This document shows positions 45,426 through 57,936 of a stretch of 64,000 nucleotides of DNA, in pieces (the first letter of the stretch is position 1; each line of letters opens with the position of its first letter). The notes beneath the pieces are model-generated. The model was given only the letters and a program-made list of their open reading frames with translations, did no database searches and had not been told where the DNA came from. The translations under genes and the position numbers were made by a program. This DNA comes from Cryptomeria japonica (taxonomy: Eukaryota > Streptophyta > Pinopsida > Cupressales > Cupressaceae): contig NC_081414.1 of assembly GCF_030272615.1 (NCBI RefSeq), forward strand, positions 659,134,292-659,198,291. The letters are read 5' to 3'.

Positions 45426-47220
45426 AAATCCTGAAAATTATTTGGTAGTATCACCGTGTTGGAACATTGTTGGGTCTCCTTATTATGTTCTGTTATTACA
45501 ACTTCCTTAATTGATGATACACTGAGAGGGGGTGAAGGAATGATAGGTGAAGGAATGATGGTCTTTTGCTTCTTCTTCTTGACCTCCTCAATCTTTTTCC
45601 CTCTGGCCTTGACTCCTCCTGGCGTGTTTTTCCTTCTCTTGGGAGCTTGACTCTCTTCATCTGCATGCAACCTGACATCACTGATAGTCCTCTGATCATC
45701 CTTGGAAGTAGATTCTTCCGGCTTCATCTTTTCATAAGTGAAGGAAACACCCATATCAACTAACTTATTCATCTGAATATCCACCCTTGCACGGGAGATT
45801 TACTCAAGACCTCTCTCATCAATATCTTTAAATCTATCTCTTCTGATTCTGACCAATTAGGCAATAAGATCGCCTTCTTCATTTCATTTTCATACTGTGG
45901 ATGCGTATGATCCCTAACACCTAACACCTGGTCAGGAATGAGGAAAAATCCACACTTCCTCATGAAATCCACTGACATTCTGGACCACATTCATCTCTTC
46001 ACTGCCTGCTCGTCCATCAGGTTGGCCCAATAATCTTCTATGTCCGTCTTGTGGATGAATTTCTCTCCCCTGATCCTTCCAACTTTCTTATCTAGATCAA
46101 TTTTTTCTCTTTTTTTGAAGGTTGCAAATCGATAGAATGCAAGCTCCTCACTTGCAGTGCTAGCGGCTAAGGCAGACTGGCAAACCTCAAATGTCTTCTC
46201 AACTGAAATAGGGAATGTCATGCTTGTCCTATGCTTATCTTTCTGAATGGAATCAAACTCTAGAAGCTGTCTCACCATTGCCTCCTTGGACAACCTCTTG
46301 TGGATTCCGCCCAGCAACATCCGCGTGATGTACATTGTGAACACATCATTCACTCTCTTATAATCTTCAATTCTATACATGTTCAGTTGGGGATAGCACT
46401 CATAACTCTTGAATTGTCCTTGCCCATTCCCAACTTCACCTCTGCATATCAATCCTTTGTATGGAACAAACCGTGCAAGTAGGTATACCAAGTAGGAAGT
46501 CATGGCGAATGACTTGGACCACTCTACATTCCTCAGCTGAAAGTCCACATTGTCACTTATGATTCTAGACCAATTTATCAATGTCCCTCTAAGACAATCC
46601 TGGATGAAGTAGAACATCCATCCATCGTATATTGCACCCTGCGACATCCCCATCACTCTGTTAAGCAGGAATACTAAGCCATTATATTCGTCTTTGAAGT
46701 CTGTGCACATGAGTGTCTTGGGAGCCTTGGAATGATGAGGCCTAGGCTCGATCATCCACTCTTTATTCACTACATTTTTACACACACCCATCTTCTTCGT
46801 GTATCGATCTTCATATTCATCCTTAGTTACATTCTTCATATCTGTTCCACGTGGAATTCCAAACACCTCAACAACTGCATCCTCAGCAAGGTAGGCAATG
46901 ACAACGCCCTTAGGAGTCTTGATCATTCGCGAGCGAGGATCATAACATCGTGCACACTCCAGGATAAGCTCACTGCACTGTATGGACTGTGGGAATCCAG
47001 CGGCTTGAAAGATACCACTCTTCATAATGTTTCCATATGTTGGGGAAGGAATTTGATTTCCAACTCCGAACATCCGTTGTCGCATCAGGTTTAGGCTCAG
47101 GAAATGCATGTTCGTATCCGTAATCTCCTTCCATCTGGATGACATCTTGGATTCTGAATAGAATCCAGTCTCCACAATCCTCTGTTGTTCTCTTCTTTTC
47201 TTAAATCCAGACTTCGACAT
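45421..47220 (-). pseudogene. Unknown B4 protein, N-terminal half, cut by element A
   Basis: The frame opens at 47265; I prefer Met at 47220 (MSKSGFKKRREQQ), because just upstream the strand reads CGTACAG/GTACG, like a splice acceptor. It runs to a TGA at 45991-45993, continues in frame from 45990 (MWSRMSVDFMRKCGFF), shifts frame near 45780, and then reads a basic KKRK-rich linker to 45421, where element A interrupts. The 400-residue first part (for example MRQRMFGVGNQIPSPTYG, VIAYLAEDAVVEVFGIPRG) is well formed and soluble-looking, without membrane segments. I do not recognise the family. A distant likeness to plant mobile domain or element-encoded accessory proteins is a guess. The C-terminal half continues at 32697. 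Confidence 0.6.
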
Positions 47221-48139
47221 CGTACCTGTACGAAGCTTGAAGTTAGAACTTAGGAAAAAAGACAATATTCTTAATAAAATTCCCGACTTCTTAATGATTT
47301 AGGCTAATTAGGGTATGGAAATCAAGAATATAGTCCACACTCTAGGTAGATTTTAACAATTTAAATACAAAATGTGACAAGATCAGGGTATGAAACCCTC
47401 ATGAAATCAACACCTTCTTATACTTAAAAATTTTGTGCAAATTATAGTGTAAAGGAGTATACCGGATCAAGAGTGACTAAGGAAAGGCGTGAAAGATAGT
47501 GTTTTCACACAAAATTATGTCTGAGGACACCTTCCGAAGTCAACAATGGAGGTCAACAAAGTCTGAAGACAACCTACAACTGTACAAATTAGCCTTTCAA
47601 AACAAGTTGCAATCACCTAAATGTGCATAAATTTGATGGACAACAACTTATATAATAAAAGCAAATCAAATCCGACAAAAATGGTATGGCTGGTAAGAGG
47701 TAAATTTTCTGAGGACAAGCAGCCATGGCGAAGTTGCAGACCTGTAACAGCCCTCAAATGGTCGAGTGATTGACTGAAAATGACTTGATAACTCTCCCAA
47801 AGGCAAATCGTTAAGTTTGGAGTTGGCTGGCAATGAAGGTTTAAGTCCGAAAAATGAATGTACAGCCAGCAATGAAGCTCACTCTCGCTACAATAATGGC
47901 ATTTAAGCTCAGATCTGAGGTAAGGACAGCAAGTAAGAAGCAATGGTGGTATCAAATGTGGAAGGAATCCATCAAAATATGCTTCAACACACTTGCCAAA
48001 CAAAATCGAATTTTTCTCAGCTATGGCGCCATCTGAAAATCTGAAAAATGTATTCAATGTGCACGCAATCTGCCAACAATGGTCTGAGAACAGCAGGTAG
48101 AATGGCAATATCAAGGAAAATTGTCAAAGTTTTGGAATG

Positions 48140-49470
48140 CAAGAACAAATCGCCCTTCACTAAAATCGCTGATCTCACCCAAAATGGCGGACTTTACCAA
48201 AATCGTGGCATGGGGGGGGGGCCTTCAATGGCAGCGGTATCACCCTGATAACAGCAAGTAGAATGGCGGATTTCACCCAAGGAAAAATCGCCAAAAATTT
48301 AGAGGAAAGTCGCCAAACATGAAAGTCGCCAATCTAGAGAAAATCGCCATTTCCAAAAAACTCGAAAATCTGAATACAATGGCAGCGATTAAGTGATTTG
48401 CCAAGCTGGAAAAATGGAGGAAACATAAGTCTTCAATCAACCTCTTCACCAAAACACTTCATCAAAAATCGCCATTATGAGAGAAAACTGCCCTTGCATG
48501 GAAACACTTGGCAAACTTAATAATAAAATAATGTTGGACTTCTCTCTATTTGAACTCATTTTCATCATCAAATCTCACCACACAAGCAATGTGGGATAAA
48601 ACACTTGTTCTTATACTTGCTCAGGTGAAAACGATTTGCTTCTAGAAGGTTAAAACATTAAATGCTTATTGCAAATCATTTAATTGTTTTTTAAATTTAT
48701 TACAAAAATCGTTGCTTTATTTTAAAAAACAGTTAAAACAAGGCTCACTTTAATAAAATATTGCAATTTAAACTAAAATTTGAGCCACTTGGGAAAATCC
48801 ATCCAAGTAGGGATTTAAAAATCCCATCAAAATCACTTAAAACGTCAAACTATTCCCCATAAGGGAAAATCGATCTAAATGGACAAAATTTCCCAACAAA
48901 ATCCATCAAAATGCACAGAAAATGGGGCTAGGGGAAAATCGACCTTAGTCTAGAAGAAAATCTGGACTCAAAATGCACTTCATTCACTCAAACTACCCCT
49001 TGGTGGAAAATCGACCTCAGTCTAGATGAAAATCCAGACTCAAAATCATCAAAAAATGCTCTTAGTGGAAAATCGCCTTTAGTCTGGACTGAGAGTCTGC
49101 ACAAAAATCCTCAAAACTTGTCACAAAAGACCTAGTGGAAAATCAACCCAGGTGTGGAATGTCATCCGCAATTCCATCCATACTTCCCTAGTGGAAAAAC
49201 GTGGGTAGTCAGGACAAATCCTGACACTTAGTCAAAATTTAATGCATCCAGGGGAAAAATGACCCTAGTATGGATTCACAGTGGTGGAAAAAGATGCAAG
49301 TTTGGATTCCAAGGGAAATCCATGTCCAGTTTGGATTCTGAGAGGGGAAAACCATGCGTAATCAGGAATATGAGGGGAAAAGCACCTCTAGTATGGAATT
49401 TTGACCTTTTAACCCTTAGGATATGGATTTTCATACAGAAAATGATGATTTTTCCACTCAGAATCACTTA
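48140..49470 (-). repeat. B4 U3 repeat region (AAAATCGCC and GGAAAATCGACC types)
   Basis: From 48780 to 49470 a motif like TGGAAAATCGACCT, AGTCTAGA, GAAAATC recurs every 60-90 bases. From 48170 to 48500 a different phrase, AAAATCGCC or AATGGCG, recurs. Neither is found in B1, B2 or B3. A run of ten G lies at 48212-48221. Confidence 0.65.
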
Positions 49471-49908
49471 GAAACTTCGAAACTCAATAAAACTCAACTG
49501 GACCTATGCAAATTCATCAAAAATTAGAGCGTAACACAAAGAAAACTATCAGGATAAAGTGCGAAATCAACTCGAATAACTCCCTAGGAGCAAGAAAACA
49601 ACTCCAAAAGGTCTGAAAACACCTTAGCACTTAAAATCACCGATTAGGACATTTAAAAACACGTTAACACTCCAAAGGGTCAACACTTAGAAAAAACTAG
49701 GATCATTAAAATCTCAATTTTCACGCACTTGATCCTATAACTTCAAAAACCCTAAACGACACTAGGCATGATCAAAACTCCGAGACTCAGGCACAAGAAA
49801 CACAAAATTGCCCACTAAGCAGCCAAAACCCTAACCAAAACAATGCGGGAAGCAAGAAAAGAGGGGATCCCCGTTAGCAATGGGAAGATGTGTGAAAAGG
49901 TCACAACA

Positions 49909-49913
49909 GGACA
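49909..49913 (+). repeat. TSD GGACA, right of B4
   Basis: It is identical to 30359-30363. Confidence 0.85.
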
Positions 49914-51152
49914 TTACAGACACACTATTTTTAGCAGTTGTTATTTTTAGTGTCTATTTTTAGCAGTGAGTCATTCTCTATTTCCCCAGCAATGAAATGT
50001 CATTATTGGACGTTGGGTGAAGTTTAATTGTACTAATAGAAATATATTTTGATTTTTAGTTACTCAAGTCTATTATATTGTCACTTTATGACTTAAGCGA
50101 CTTGTACCCCTTGGCCTAGTTGCACAACATTGTTTTAAAAAGAGGGCCCTTTTATGTCCTTATGTGAGGCTTATTTACAAAGAAATGTTTTATCCCACAA
50201 GGATTGGTAAAGAGAGTGGAGCCTCTTGAGAATGTTATAAAAACAACTTAGTGGAATTCATTTCTCAGGCTTGGTTTTATTATTTTCTCTTCGAGAATTT
50301 GGGAGCTTTGGCTTTCAGCAGGTTTGAGGACAGAAACCATCAAACTTGGAGGCAATGGACGGAAACCCATTGTCAATTGGAGATGTTATCCAGTTATCTC
50401 ACTTGTGTTTCAAAATTATGCAAATGTAGGTACTGCTGTTGTAAGGTACCTCTTTTGTTTCTTCTGATTATTTTGCTAGTGTTGGAGAAGGATTTTAATT
50501 CAAAGGGCAGTTTAAAGGTTGCTTCCTAGTACTCTATTGTAACATTCATGAGTTTAATGCTATATGTTGATGCAAGTTGAATAATATATACTGTAGAATA
50601 ATATTATGATCAGTCAGATTTGTATATATATAACTTAGCTAGCACTTTGTATAAGTTTGTAACTGCACTATCAGCAAACTGTTTGACAAAATGTTGATGG
50701 AGTAGAAAGCAAGAAATTGTGTTGGAATCAATTGCGTTCTTGAAGGAGTTTGAGAGAAAGTGGGACTCTAATATTGGTACATGTTTTTTGGGATTTGAGC
50801 ATTCTGAAATATAAATAAGTAACAGCTGGAACACAAATGTCTATAGCAGCAATACAGTGTCCAAGGAGCTTATTATTATTGTCATTTCTCTAGCAACTCA
50901 GCTTGAGGGCAGTTTACATATGTATTTCTGATTTCATCAGCATACTCTTAATATCAGATTGGATTGTGTCTTGCAGCAGATGGGTAATGTTCTTAAATCA
51001 GATTGCTATATGTAATGTTCCTAGTCAATGACAGTAGTGAATATCGATATACTTAAAATCTTTTGAAGGTCAGGGATTGGTTTAAAATTGGAGATTTGAG
51101 TACATTATTGCTGACTGGTTTATAACAGCCATGTTGAGAATAATGTGACTGA
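49914..51152. other. Unassigned spacer between B4 and D
   Basis: A direct repeat CTATTTTTAGCAG occurs at about 49927 and 49958. A TATA-like TTATAAAAAC stands near 50235, followed by leader-like DNA, so an old LTR is possible. I see no gene. Confidence 0.4.
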
Positions 51153-51157
51153 TGTCA
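51153..51157 (+). repeat. TSD TGTCA, left of element D
   Basis: It is identical to 63345-63349. Confidence 0.9.
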
Positions 51158-53344
51158 TGAAATATCCCCACAATTTATTTTTTATTTTTAACAGATTTAC
51201 AACACACCAATCACCCGTTAGGGTTAGAATAATGTAATCCAAATCAACTGAAAGGAACCCTTCCACCTTTTGATCACCGAGAGCCCAAACTGGGAGGGTG
51301 AGAGCATACAGTGACAGGGGATCGTTAGATGCAACACTGAAAATGCAGATTACAATACTCAGGCGGCAAGCCAGCCCCATTCCGCTTATACAGCGGGATA
51401 TTGAAAACAATGCAATCACCTGGCGATAAACCAGCCAAGGACAAGCCAAAGAACTGAGAATGCAATCACTCAACTGCTTGTGCAGCGGGAGGACTAGAAA
51501 TGGAAATTGATATCAACTCCACCGCTTATTCAGCGGGAGGACAGTATTACGAACTCAAGATAGGCGGCCAAGCCAGCCTCTTCCACTTATGGAGTGGGAA
51601 CCAAATAAGAAATCTGAAAGATAGCTATTAGTACTACTAACCAGCTTTACAATTCATTACAAAGATTTCTAAATATAAGAAATATTGCTAATCTAAGGTA
51701 GGCTCAAAAGCCAGCCTCTTCCACTTATGCAGTGGGATAGCATAAAGCCAAAATGTTGTTGTTAGTACTACTAACCAGCATTACAATAAATATAGAATTT
51801 GATAACCAAGTGTTGATTAAGAGCTGACAACTGCAACAACACCTCCAATCATCATGTAACCACCCAATCTACTCACACTCTCAAAATCACACCCAAAATC
51901 CGACTTTCGAAAATCTGATATTTATGACAGCAAGCTGGAAATGCATAACCAGCAACACCAAACCACACCAAAATGCTCCTAACTCACTCAAAACCCACTC
52001 AAATCACCCAACAACACACCCAACCCGACAATAAGCATTGAGCGACCAAGTACAAACAGGAAAACAGCAGCAATATGACCCCAAACACTCAGCACGCATC
52101 CCAATGCACCTCCCTGACAAGTATGTCGAGGCTGGAAAATACAATTTGCATTTAAAATTTGAAAACTCAACACTAGGGGCTAAAAACTTACAAAACTCAA
52201 TGCTAGAAGCATAGAAATCTTTAGAGCCAATACTCAGAATCAACAGGAGTCCGCATAGAAAACTAGGAGTGAAAATACGCTTCAGCCGTGACGCCAACCA
52301 GCAACCAAGATACACACAAACTCACACCAAAACATAAAACCAACTGATGCAACCATTCTCAATAAGCTATATATATTCCTCTGAGTGATAAATAGTCTCT
52401 CCACAACTAGGTGCTATATCTCAAGCACGAAATTGACATAGGCTATGAAGCTCGCAACTTCGAAGCACAAATCTGGCACCATTCCGGTAGCACTTCGTTA
52501 TACAAATTTTCATGGATAGCAAAAATGAGAGCCCAAGTCACTCATTTATAACTTTGTCCCAGTCAAATTCAAATGCAAATGCTCCCCAAATTCGCCCAAA
52601 TCACATGTCATTTCATCCCACTCACATTTGGTGATTTATTTCATTTAATTTCCTTCAATTATATGGCGTCCAAGATGAAAGTCCACCACCTAGGCTTCAA
52701 GTTCGAACTTTTCCCTTGGTCCACAATTTGCAACATAAAAACATAACTTAAGCACTTTTCATCCATATCGCCTGACTTAGGGGACTTAATAATCTTTTTT
52801 TTAAATAAAAAGTATAATAATCGTCCAACAATAATAATTAAATATTTAACCTTAGAAAATCACTTGCAAATCAAATACTAATCAGTACCAAAATGAACCA
52901 TGAATTTGAAGTGCTGAAAAACCGTCAAACTGACTGGGTTGGAATTCTGCACTGAACTGCTAAAAATAGAACTGCCTGAAAGACACTTACTATAAATAGT
53001 AAGTCCTGAAAACAACTCCAAAAAGACTATTCTTCGAACCCTGTAGCTTAGCACGAAGAACCCAGAAAAACCCAATAACCATGATAACTGACGTCAACTT
53101 ACTAAAAATAGTAAGTTCTGCAAACTCCTCTGAACTATTTGCATGTCATATCACTGTGAAGCTTACAGAAAACCCAGGAGGAGACCTTGATTCATTTTGC
53201 CAAACTCCAACCTGAAAATCCCTGAAAACTGCGAGGAATCCTCCTAGAAAATAGGAAACCCTAATTTCTGCTTCCATTTAGCCTACGGGTCTCCGGAATA
53301 GGCTAATGGCTCACTAAACTTCTCACTATGAAGGGGGCATTAGA
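51158..53344 (-). repeat. Element D 3' LTR
   Basis: It matches 61155-63344 over its whole length. Its outer end is TGAAATATCCCCAC (plus strand). The inner end is altered to TTAGA where the 5' LTR has TTACA. The purine run TTGGGGAGGGCGGA precedes it on the minus strand as polypurine tract (about 53346-53359). Confidence 0.9.
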
Positions 53345-54921
53345 ATCCGCCCTCCCCAAGATTGCTTGTCCTCAAGCAATCGCAAGTCTGGATACTGTAG
53401 AATCTCTTCACTCTCCCACGTAGCATCCTCTGCAGGTAAGTTCTTCCACTTCACCAAGTACTCCCTAATTGTCCTTCTCCTCAAGGAGCGCTCTCTGAAA
53501 TCAATAATCTCTTCTGGAATCAGCACCAACTGCCCTTCCTCATCCAAAGGGGGTAAATCCGAAAAGACCACTACGTTGTGTCTGAGTGCCTTCTTGAGGC
53601 TAGACACGTGGAAGACATTATGAACTCTACTACTCTTTGATAGCTCCAACTCGTAAGCCACTGCACCAACCTTCCTGGTGACTCGAAATGGACCATAGAA
53701 ACGTGGCTTGAGCTTTTCTGCTCCACTCTTGTTGAGAGAAAATTGTTTGAAAGGTTGAAGTCTAAGGTTGACTATGTCTCCAACCTCAAATGATCGCTCT
53801 ACACACTGCTGATCAGCGTACAACTTCTACTGATTTTGTGCAATCTGGAGGTTATTCTTCAAAGCTCTCAGAATATCCTGACACTGCTGCACCATATCCC
53901 TAGCTTGAGGGGCTTTGCTATCACCAAACATCAAATCAGCAAAGCTAGGGGCCTTGTAACCATACAGTGCCATGAAAGGAAACATCCTAATGGAAATGTG
54001 ATATGAAGAATTATAGCAATATTCCCCTAAATGTAGCCATCTCACCCATGTTTTTTGTTGTCCTGAAACATAATTTCTGAGATAGCCTTCCAACCAATTG
54101 TTTACAATCTCTGTTTGTCCATCAGTTTGGGGGTGGTAGCTTGTGCTTGGAATAAGCACTGTGCCACACAATCTGAAAATCTCCTACCAAAAGGTGCTTA
54201 GGAACTTGTTGTCCCTATCACTTACAATATTCTTGGGCAGCCCATGCAATCTAAACACTTCTCGGAAAAACACATCAGCCACTTGAGTTGTTGTAAATGA
54301 GCTAGTGATGGCGAAGAAATGAGCAAAATTGGTTAATCTATCCACCACCATGTAAATGCAATCCTTGCCATGAGCCTTTGGCAACCCCATGATGAAATCC
54401 ATCGAAATACTTTCCCATTTTTGGTTGGGAATAGGCAGAGGATGCCAGCAGGTAGAGTGTGCTCATTTTTGTTTATCTGACAGGTGTGACACTCTTTGAT
54501 GTAGTTCAACACTTCATTTTTCAGCCCCTTGCATGTGAACCTCTCACGAATCTGCTTGTAGGTCTTGAAATAACCTTGATGACCAGCAAGGGGAATGTCA
54601 TGAAAAGTCTGTAGAATCTTCTTTTTGAGCTGAGATTCAGGTAACAGAAAGATCCTACCTTTGTAGAGTATCAAACCGTCAACCACCTTGTATCTTTCAT
54701 CCTGAAAAGTACCCTCAATAATGTTGGTTGCAAACTGATTTTTGGCATAAACAGCAAGCAATAAGTCTTTCCAATCAGCAGTGAGCTCACACAAAGAGCT
54801 CAAATGGGGTCTCCATGAAAGGGCATCTGCCACAACATTGTTTTTACCTTTGACATACTCAATGTCAAAGTCGTAAGCTTGTAGCTTACTCACCCATTTA
54901 TGTTGCCTCTCATTTAGGTCC
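53326..54921 (-). pseudogene. Element D pol, second part (RNase H end, integrase, chromodomain)
   Basis: The frame resumes after E3 with DLNERQHKWVSKLQAYDFD, then KGKNNVVADALS, the end of RNase H. The integrase zinc arm (HDIPLAGHQGYF ... CHTC) is followed by a frameshift near 54430, the DDE core (MDFIMGLPKAHGKDC, SDRDNKFLSTFW, a TAG, HPQTDGQTEIVNNWLEG), another stop near 53826, and a GPF module (RFYGPFRVTRKVGAVAYELEL). The C-terminal chromodomain reads REYLVKWKNLPAEDATWE. The frame ends at 53326, 19 bases inside the 3' LTR. Integrase joins cDNA to host DNA; the chromodomain is thought to steer it to heterochromatin. Confidence 0.9.
54917..54921 (+). repeat. TSD GGTCC, left of E3
   Basis: It is identical to 57937-57941 and forms part of the D coding sequence. 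Confidence 0.9.
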
Positions 54922-57900
54922 TGTTATCAATGAAGCCTGCACCCTTTGCTAAAGCTGTGAACTTCAGCTGCCTATTGAAACATGGGAACACTTCAAGGTT
55001 GTGGGTAACCTAAAACTGAAGTGGACCTCCAGAGTAAGCTGGTTCTTTTCAAAATCTTCACCTAAACTAACAATTTCTTCAGGGAAAAGAGTGAGGAGGA
55101 GAACATATGAAACTAAAATCTAACCCTAAGGTGATGCACCAGATGATATGTTGAAAAACTTAAAAGCAAGGAAGAGTTACACACAAAATGACAGTAATAA
55201 TAAAGCTCTCCTACACAATCCAATTAATCATAACACTTGCATCAGTAGTTCGTGAGAAGGCTAAAAATTACAACCCTAGGAGGAGAAAACACTCTTTTTC
55301 ACAACCCAAGATTGCTATTTCACACACAGCCCATGACCTGCAAATAATTACCAGAAAAAAAGGAAAGGTATGAACTCTTAGTACTGCTGAAAGGTGTTAC
55401 AAATCTGTATGCTTCTGAAAATTTGTTACAAAAATATCCACCTCTGCAGAAAGAACTCTAAAATTACAGTCTGCCAAGAGATGAATAATTCAGAACCCTT
55501 CTATAACTGAAGGAAGGTGGTATATATCCTTTCCAAAAAGCAGATAATGAATACAAAAATCCACCTCCTCTTGGGCGAGCAGAAACAAAAAACCCACTTG
55601 GAAAGACCTAAAACAAGTCTGAAAGGGAGAAACCTGGGCCAAAAGTCAAGCCAACCCATACTGCCACCATAAAAGCCTTTAAAAGCACCATAAATGGCCT
55701 CAAAATATCTCCTGACAGGCCTGCAAGCCTTCATTAATGCAAAACATATCTCTTTGACTTCACAATTAAATGAAAATAAATATATGTTAAAGTGATTTTA
55801 AAATTCATTACTTAATTTAAACATTTGTTTAGTTTTATTTTTATATTTAAAGTCAAAATTTATTTAACATGAGAATAATAAGGTTATTTATTAAAGTGAT
55901 TAAATTCACTTTAACGAGTAATTTATTATTTCTATTTATCAAAATTTTATAAATGTAATAAGAAAACACATTTAATAAAGTGATGAATTTTGAATCACTT
56001 TAGTAAACATATCTCTTATTCCATTTATAAAAATTTTTGACTTTAGATATAAATGTGAAATAAAACAAAGGCATTAAGTAATAAATTTTAAATCATTTTA
56101 ATAAGCATTTACTTTCATTTAAATATAAAATCTAGACTTAATCCCCCCCAAAAAATAAATAAATAAAAATTTATTAAGTGACTTATTTTTATCACTTAAT
56201 AAATATTTACATCATTTTTAAAACATACATTATTAAGTGATAAAAATAAGCCACTTAATAAAAATGGGCAAGGGAGATGCAAAAATGAACAAATTCGACC
56301 CCCCTACATCTCTCGCAACATATAGAAAAGAGAAGGCAAAAAAGATGAAGACAAGGCAAAACAAATTCCTTAGGCTTTCGATGCGTACTTAGGCAGAAAA
56401 GAAAAACCTAAAATTCATTTCCTCTTCTTATGCGATATTTTCTTGCCTTTGTTGCTATGGCATGATTCTTCCTTAGGTTTGATCTGATGGGTGCCGCCAT
56501 GTTGTATTTTAAGGGGGCTCTTGTGTTGAGGCTGCCTTCACTCATCCTTTTGTCGATTCTGGGCGCTGGGCGCGATTTTTCTCTTACATGTTGGGTGCCG
56601 TCATGAAGGTCATGCCATATTCCGAAGGCTTTTCGAAAATGTAGAAAGGATTTGCAGATTCCAGGTGCATACTTTACTTTAATTCTGAAAGTCGACTCTA
56701 TCAACAGAATTTCCTTTCTGAAAGCTACCTGATTGGACTGCTACGGTGGGTTCGCTAGTGATATTCTTTATCCGAAAAAATAACTATATCATAACCTCCT
56801 AGTGACTGCTCGTCTCATATCTTTCTATTTGTTATTATAGTGAACATTTGATGAATGCAATCTGTTGTTCCTTCAATACTATGAAGCTTTGACTCCATTT
56901 TCATATTCTCTATGCTTGAAATGTCTGAACTTGATGGGGTTTGCTCTATGCATTAGATTTGGACGTCACGGATGTTCATGACAATGGTGCACATTACTCC
57001 TTAATTCTGGTTTAAAGACTAACAATTGTATGGACTGAACATCATGCATTGTGCTAGGAAGTTGTCTTCATCATGATTTTTTGAAAATGAATCGTGCTCC
57101 TTCATATTTGTTGCCCATTGTATATCCTTGCATTACCCCATTCTCCACTAAGCATGAATGGTGACTGAAGTGACCTTAAGCTTATATGACTGTTAAACCA
57201 TGTTTGAGCTGTCTTCCTTTGTTCATTTGCTATCCTGAAGCACGCTGGGCTCAACCCTTGTGGGAACCCATTTGACCCCACGTGTTATGCGCGAAAAGAC
57301 ACTTATATCTACACATGAAACAAACACATAGATAAAAAAAAGGGCATATGATAAGTGTGTTTGATAATTATTACTTTCTGGACATCTGTGACAAACTAGC
57401 TGCCATGATGCATGTGAAGATCAGATTGTATGTTTATAGATGCGTGCATAAGTAGTGTTTGATGACCCGACATTGCTCTAACAACAATCTCTCTTTCAGG
57501 TGCAGGCATGCGGAGCAGCAATGGAGCGATAGCTGGATGCAAGGCAAGCGGGGAGACTAAAGACGATGCAGGGCAGCTCAAGCCGGACTCGTCATTCAGG
57601 CAATGACGAGTTACCCCTCATTACTTGTGCATTTTATTTTCATAGCACCTATAAATGTATCATGTGTTTTTCATGTGCATTATAGCAGTTAGTTTCACGG
57701 CTTGTGTGAGACATTACATTTATATTGTCAATAAAGATACCTTTTTCTTTACTCTCTTCTCAAAATTAATTGCACTCTCTTGTATTATATGCATCAAGAT
57801 GAATGCAATCTGATAATGTAATTCCTTTTGATTTTTTTCTAGTGCACTTGGAATGTAATATAGTAGAAATAATATGAACTTGTTCCATTTTGTAAAAACA

Positions 57901-57936
57901 AGCACAACTTAACCTAGAAGTGAAAAATAGGTAACA
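54922..57936 (-). mobile_element. E3: 3.0 kb E-family unit inserted in the RNase H of D
   Basis: GGTCC flanks both ends (54917-54921 and 57937-57941). The plus strand begins TGTTATCAATG and ends AATAGGTAACA. Removing it restores the D frame from KD to LNERQ. Its ends match E2 (plus 37640-37837) and E1. The middle differs from E2: no beta-galactosidase, and only AT-rich DNA with hairpins and short frames (for example 56704-56408) that I cannot assign. Near its right end on the plus strand, TCTTTCAGGTGCAGG and an AATAAA at 57730-57735 repeat the transcription-like layout of E1. Confidence 0.9.
56171..56262. repeat. Twin AAGTGA hairpins in E3
   Basis: TTATTAAGTGA/TCACTTAATAA (56171-56202) has perfect 11-base arms. 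A second copy in the inverse loop orientation (56230-56262) has one mismatch. They sit in the AT-rich middle that is also present in E2. Confidence 0.75.

Larger units (their letters stand above)
30364..49908 (-). mobile_element. B4: B-family unit with TSD, holding an ORF and split by element A
   Basis: On the minus strand it begins TGTTGTGACC at 49908 and ends at 30364 (plus strand TGTTGATGTG). GGACA flanks it on both sides (30359-30363 and 49909-49913). Removing element A and one CATGT leaves about 6.8 kb. In order (minus strand) it has the conserved start, a repeat array (49470-48140), an unknown coding region, and the conserved 3' part with a TATA-like site near 31170. The extra length over B1 is the coding region. 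Confidence 0.85.
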
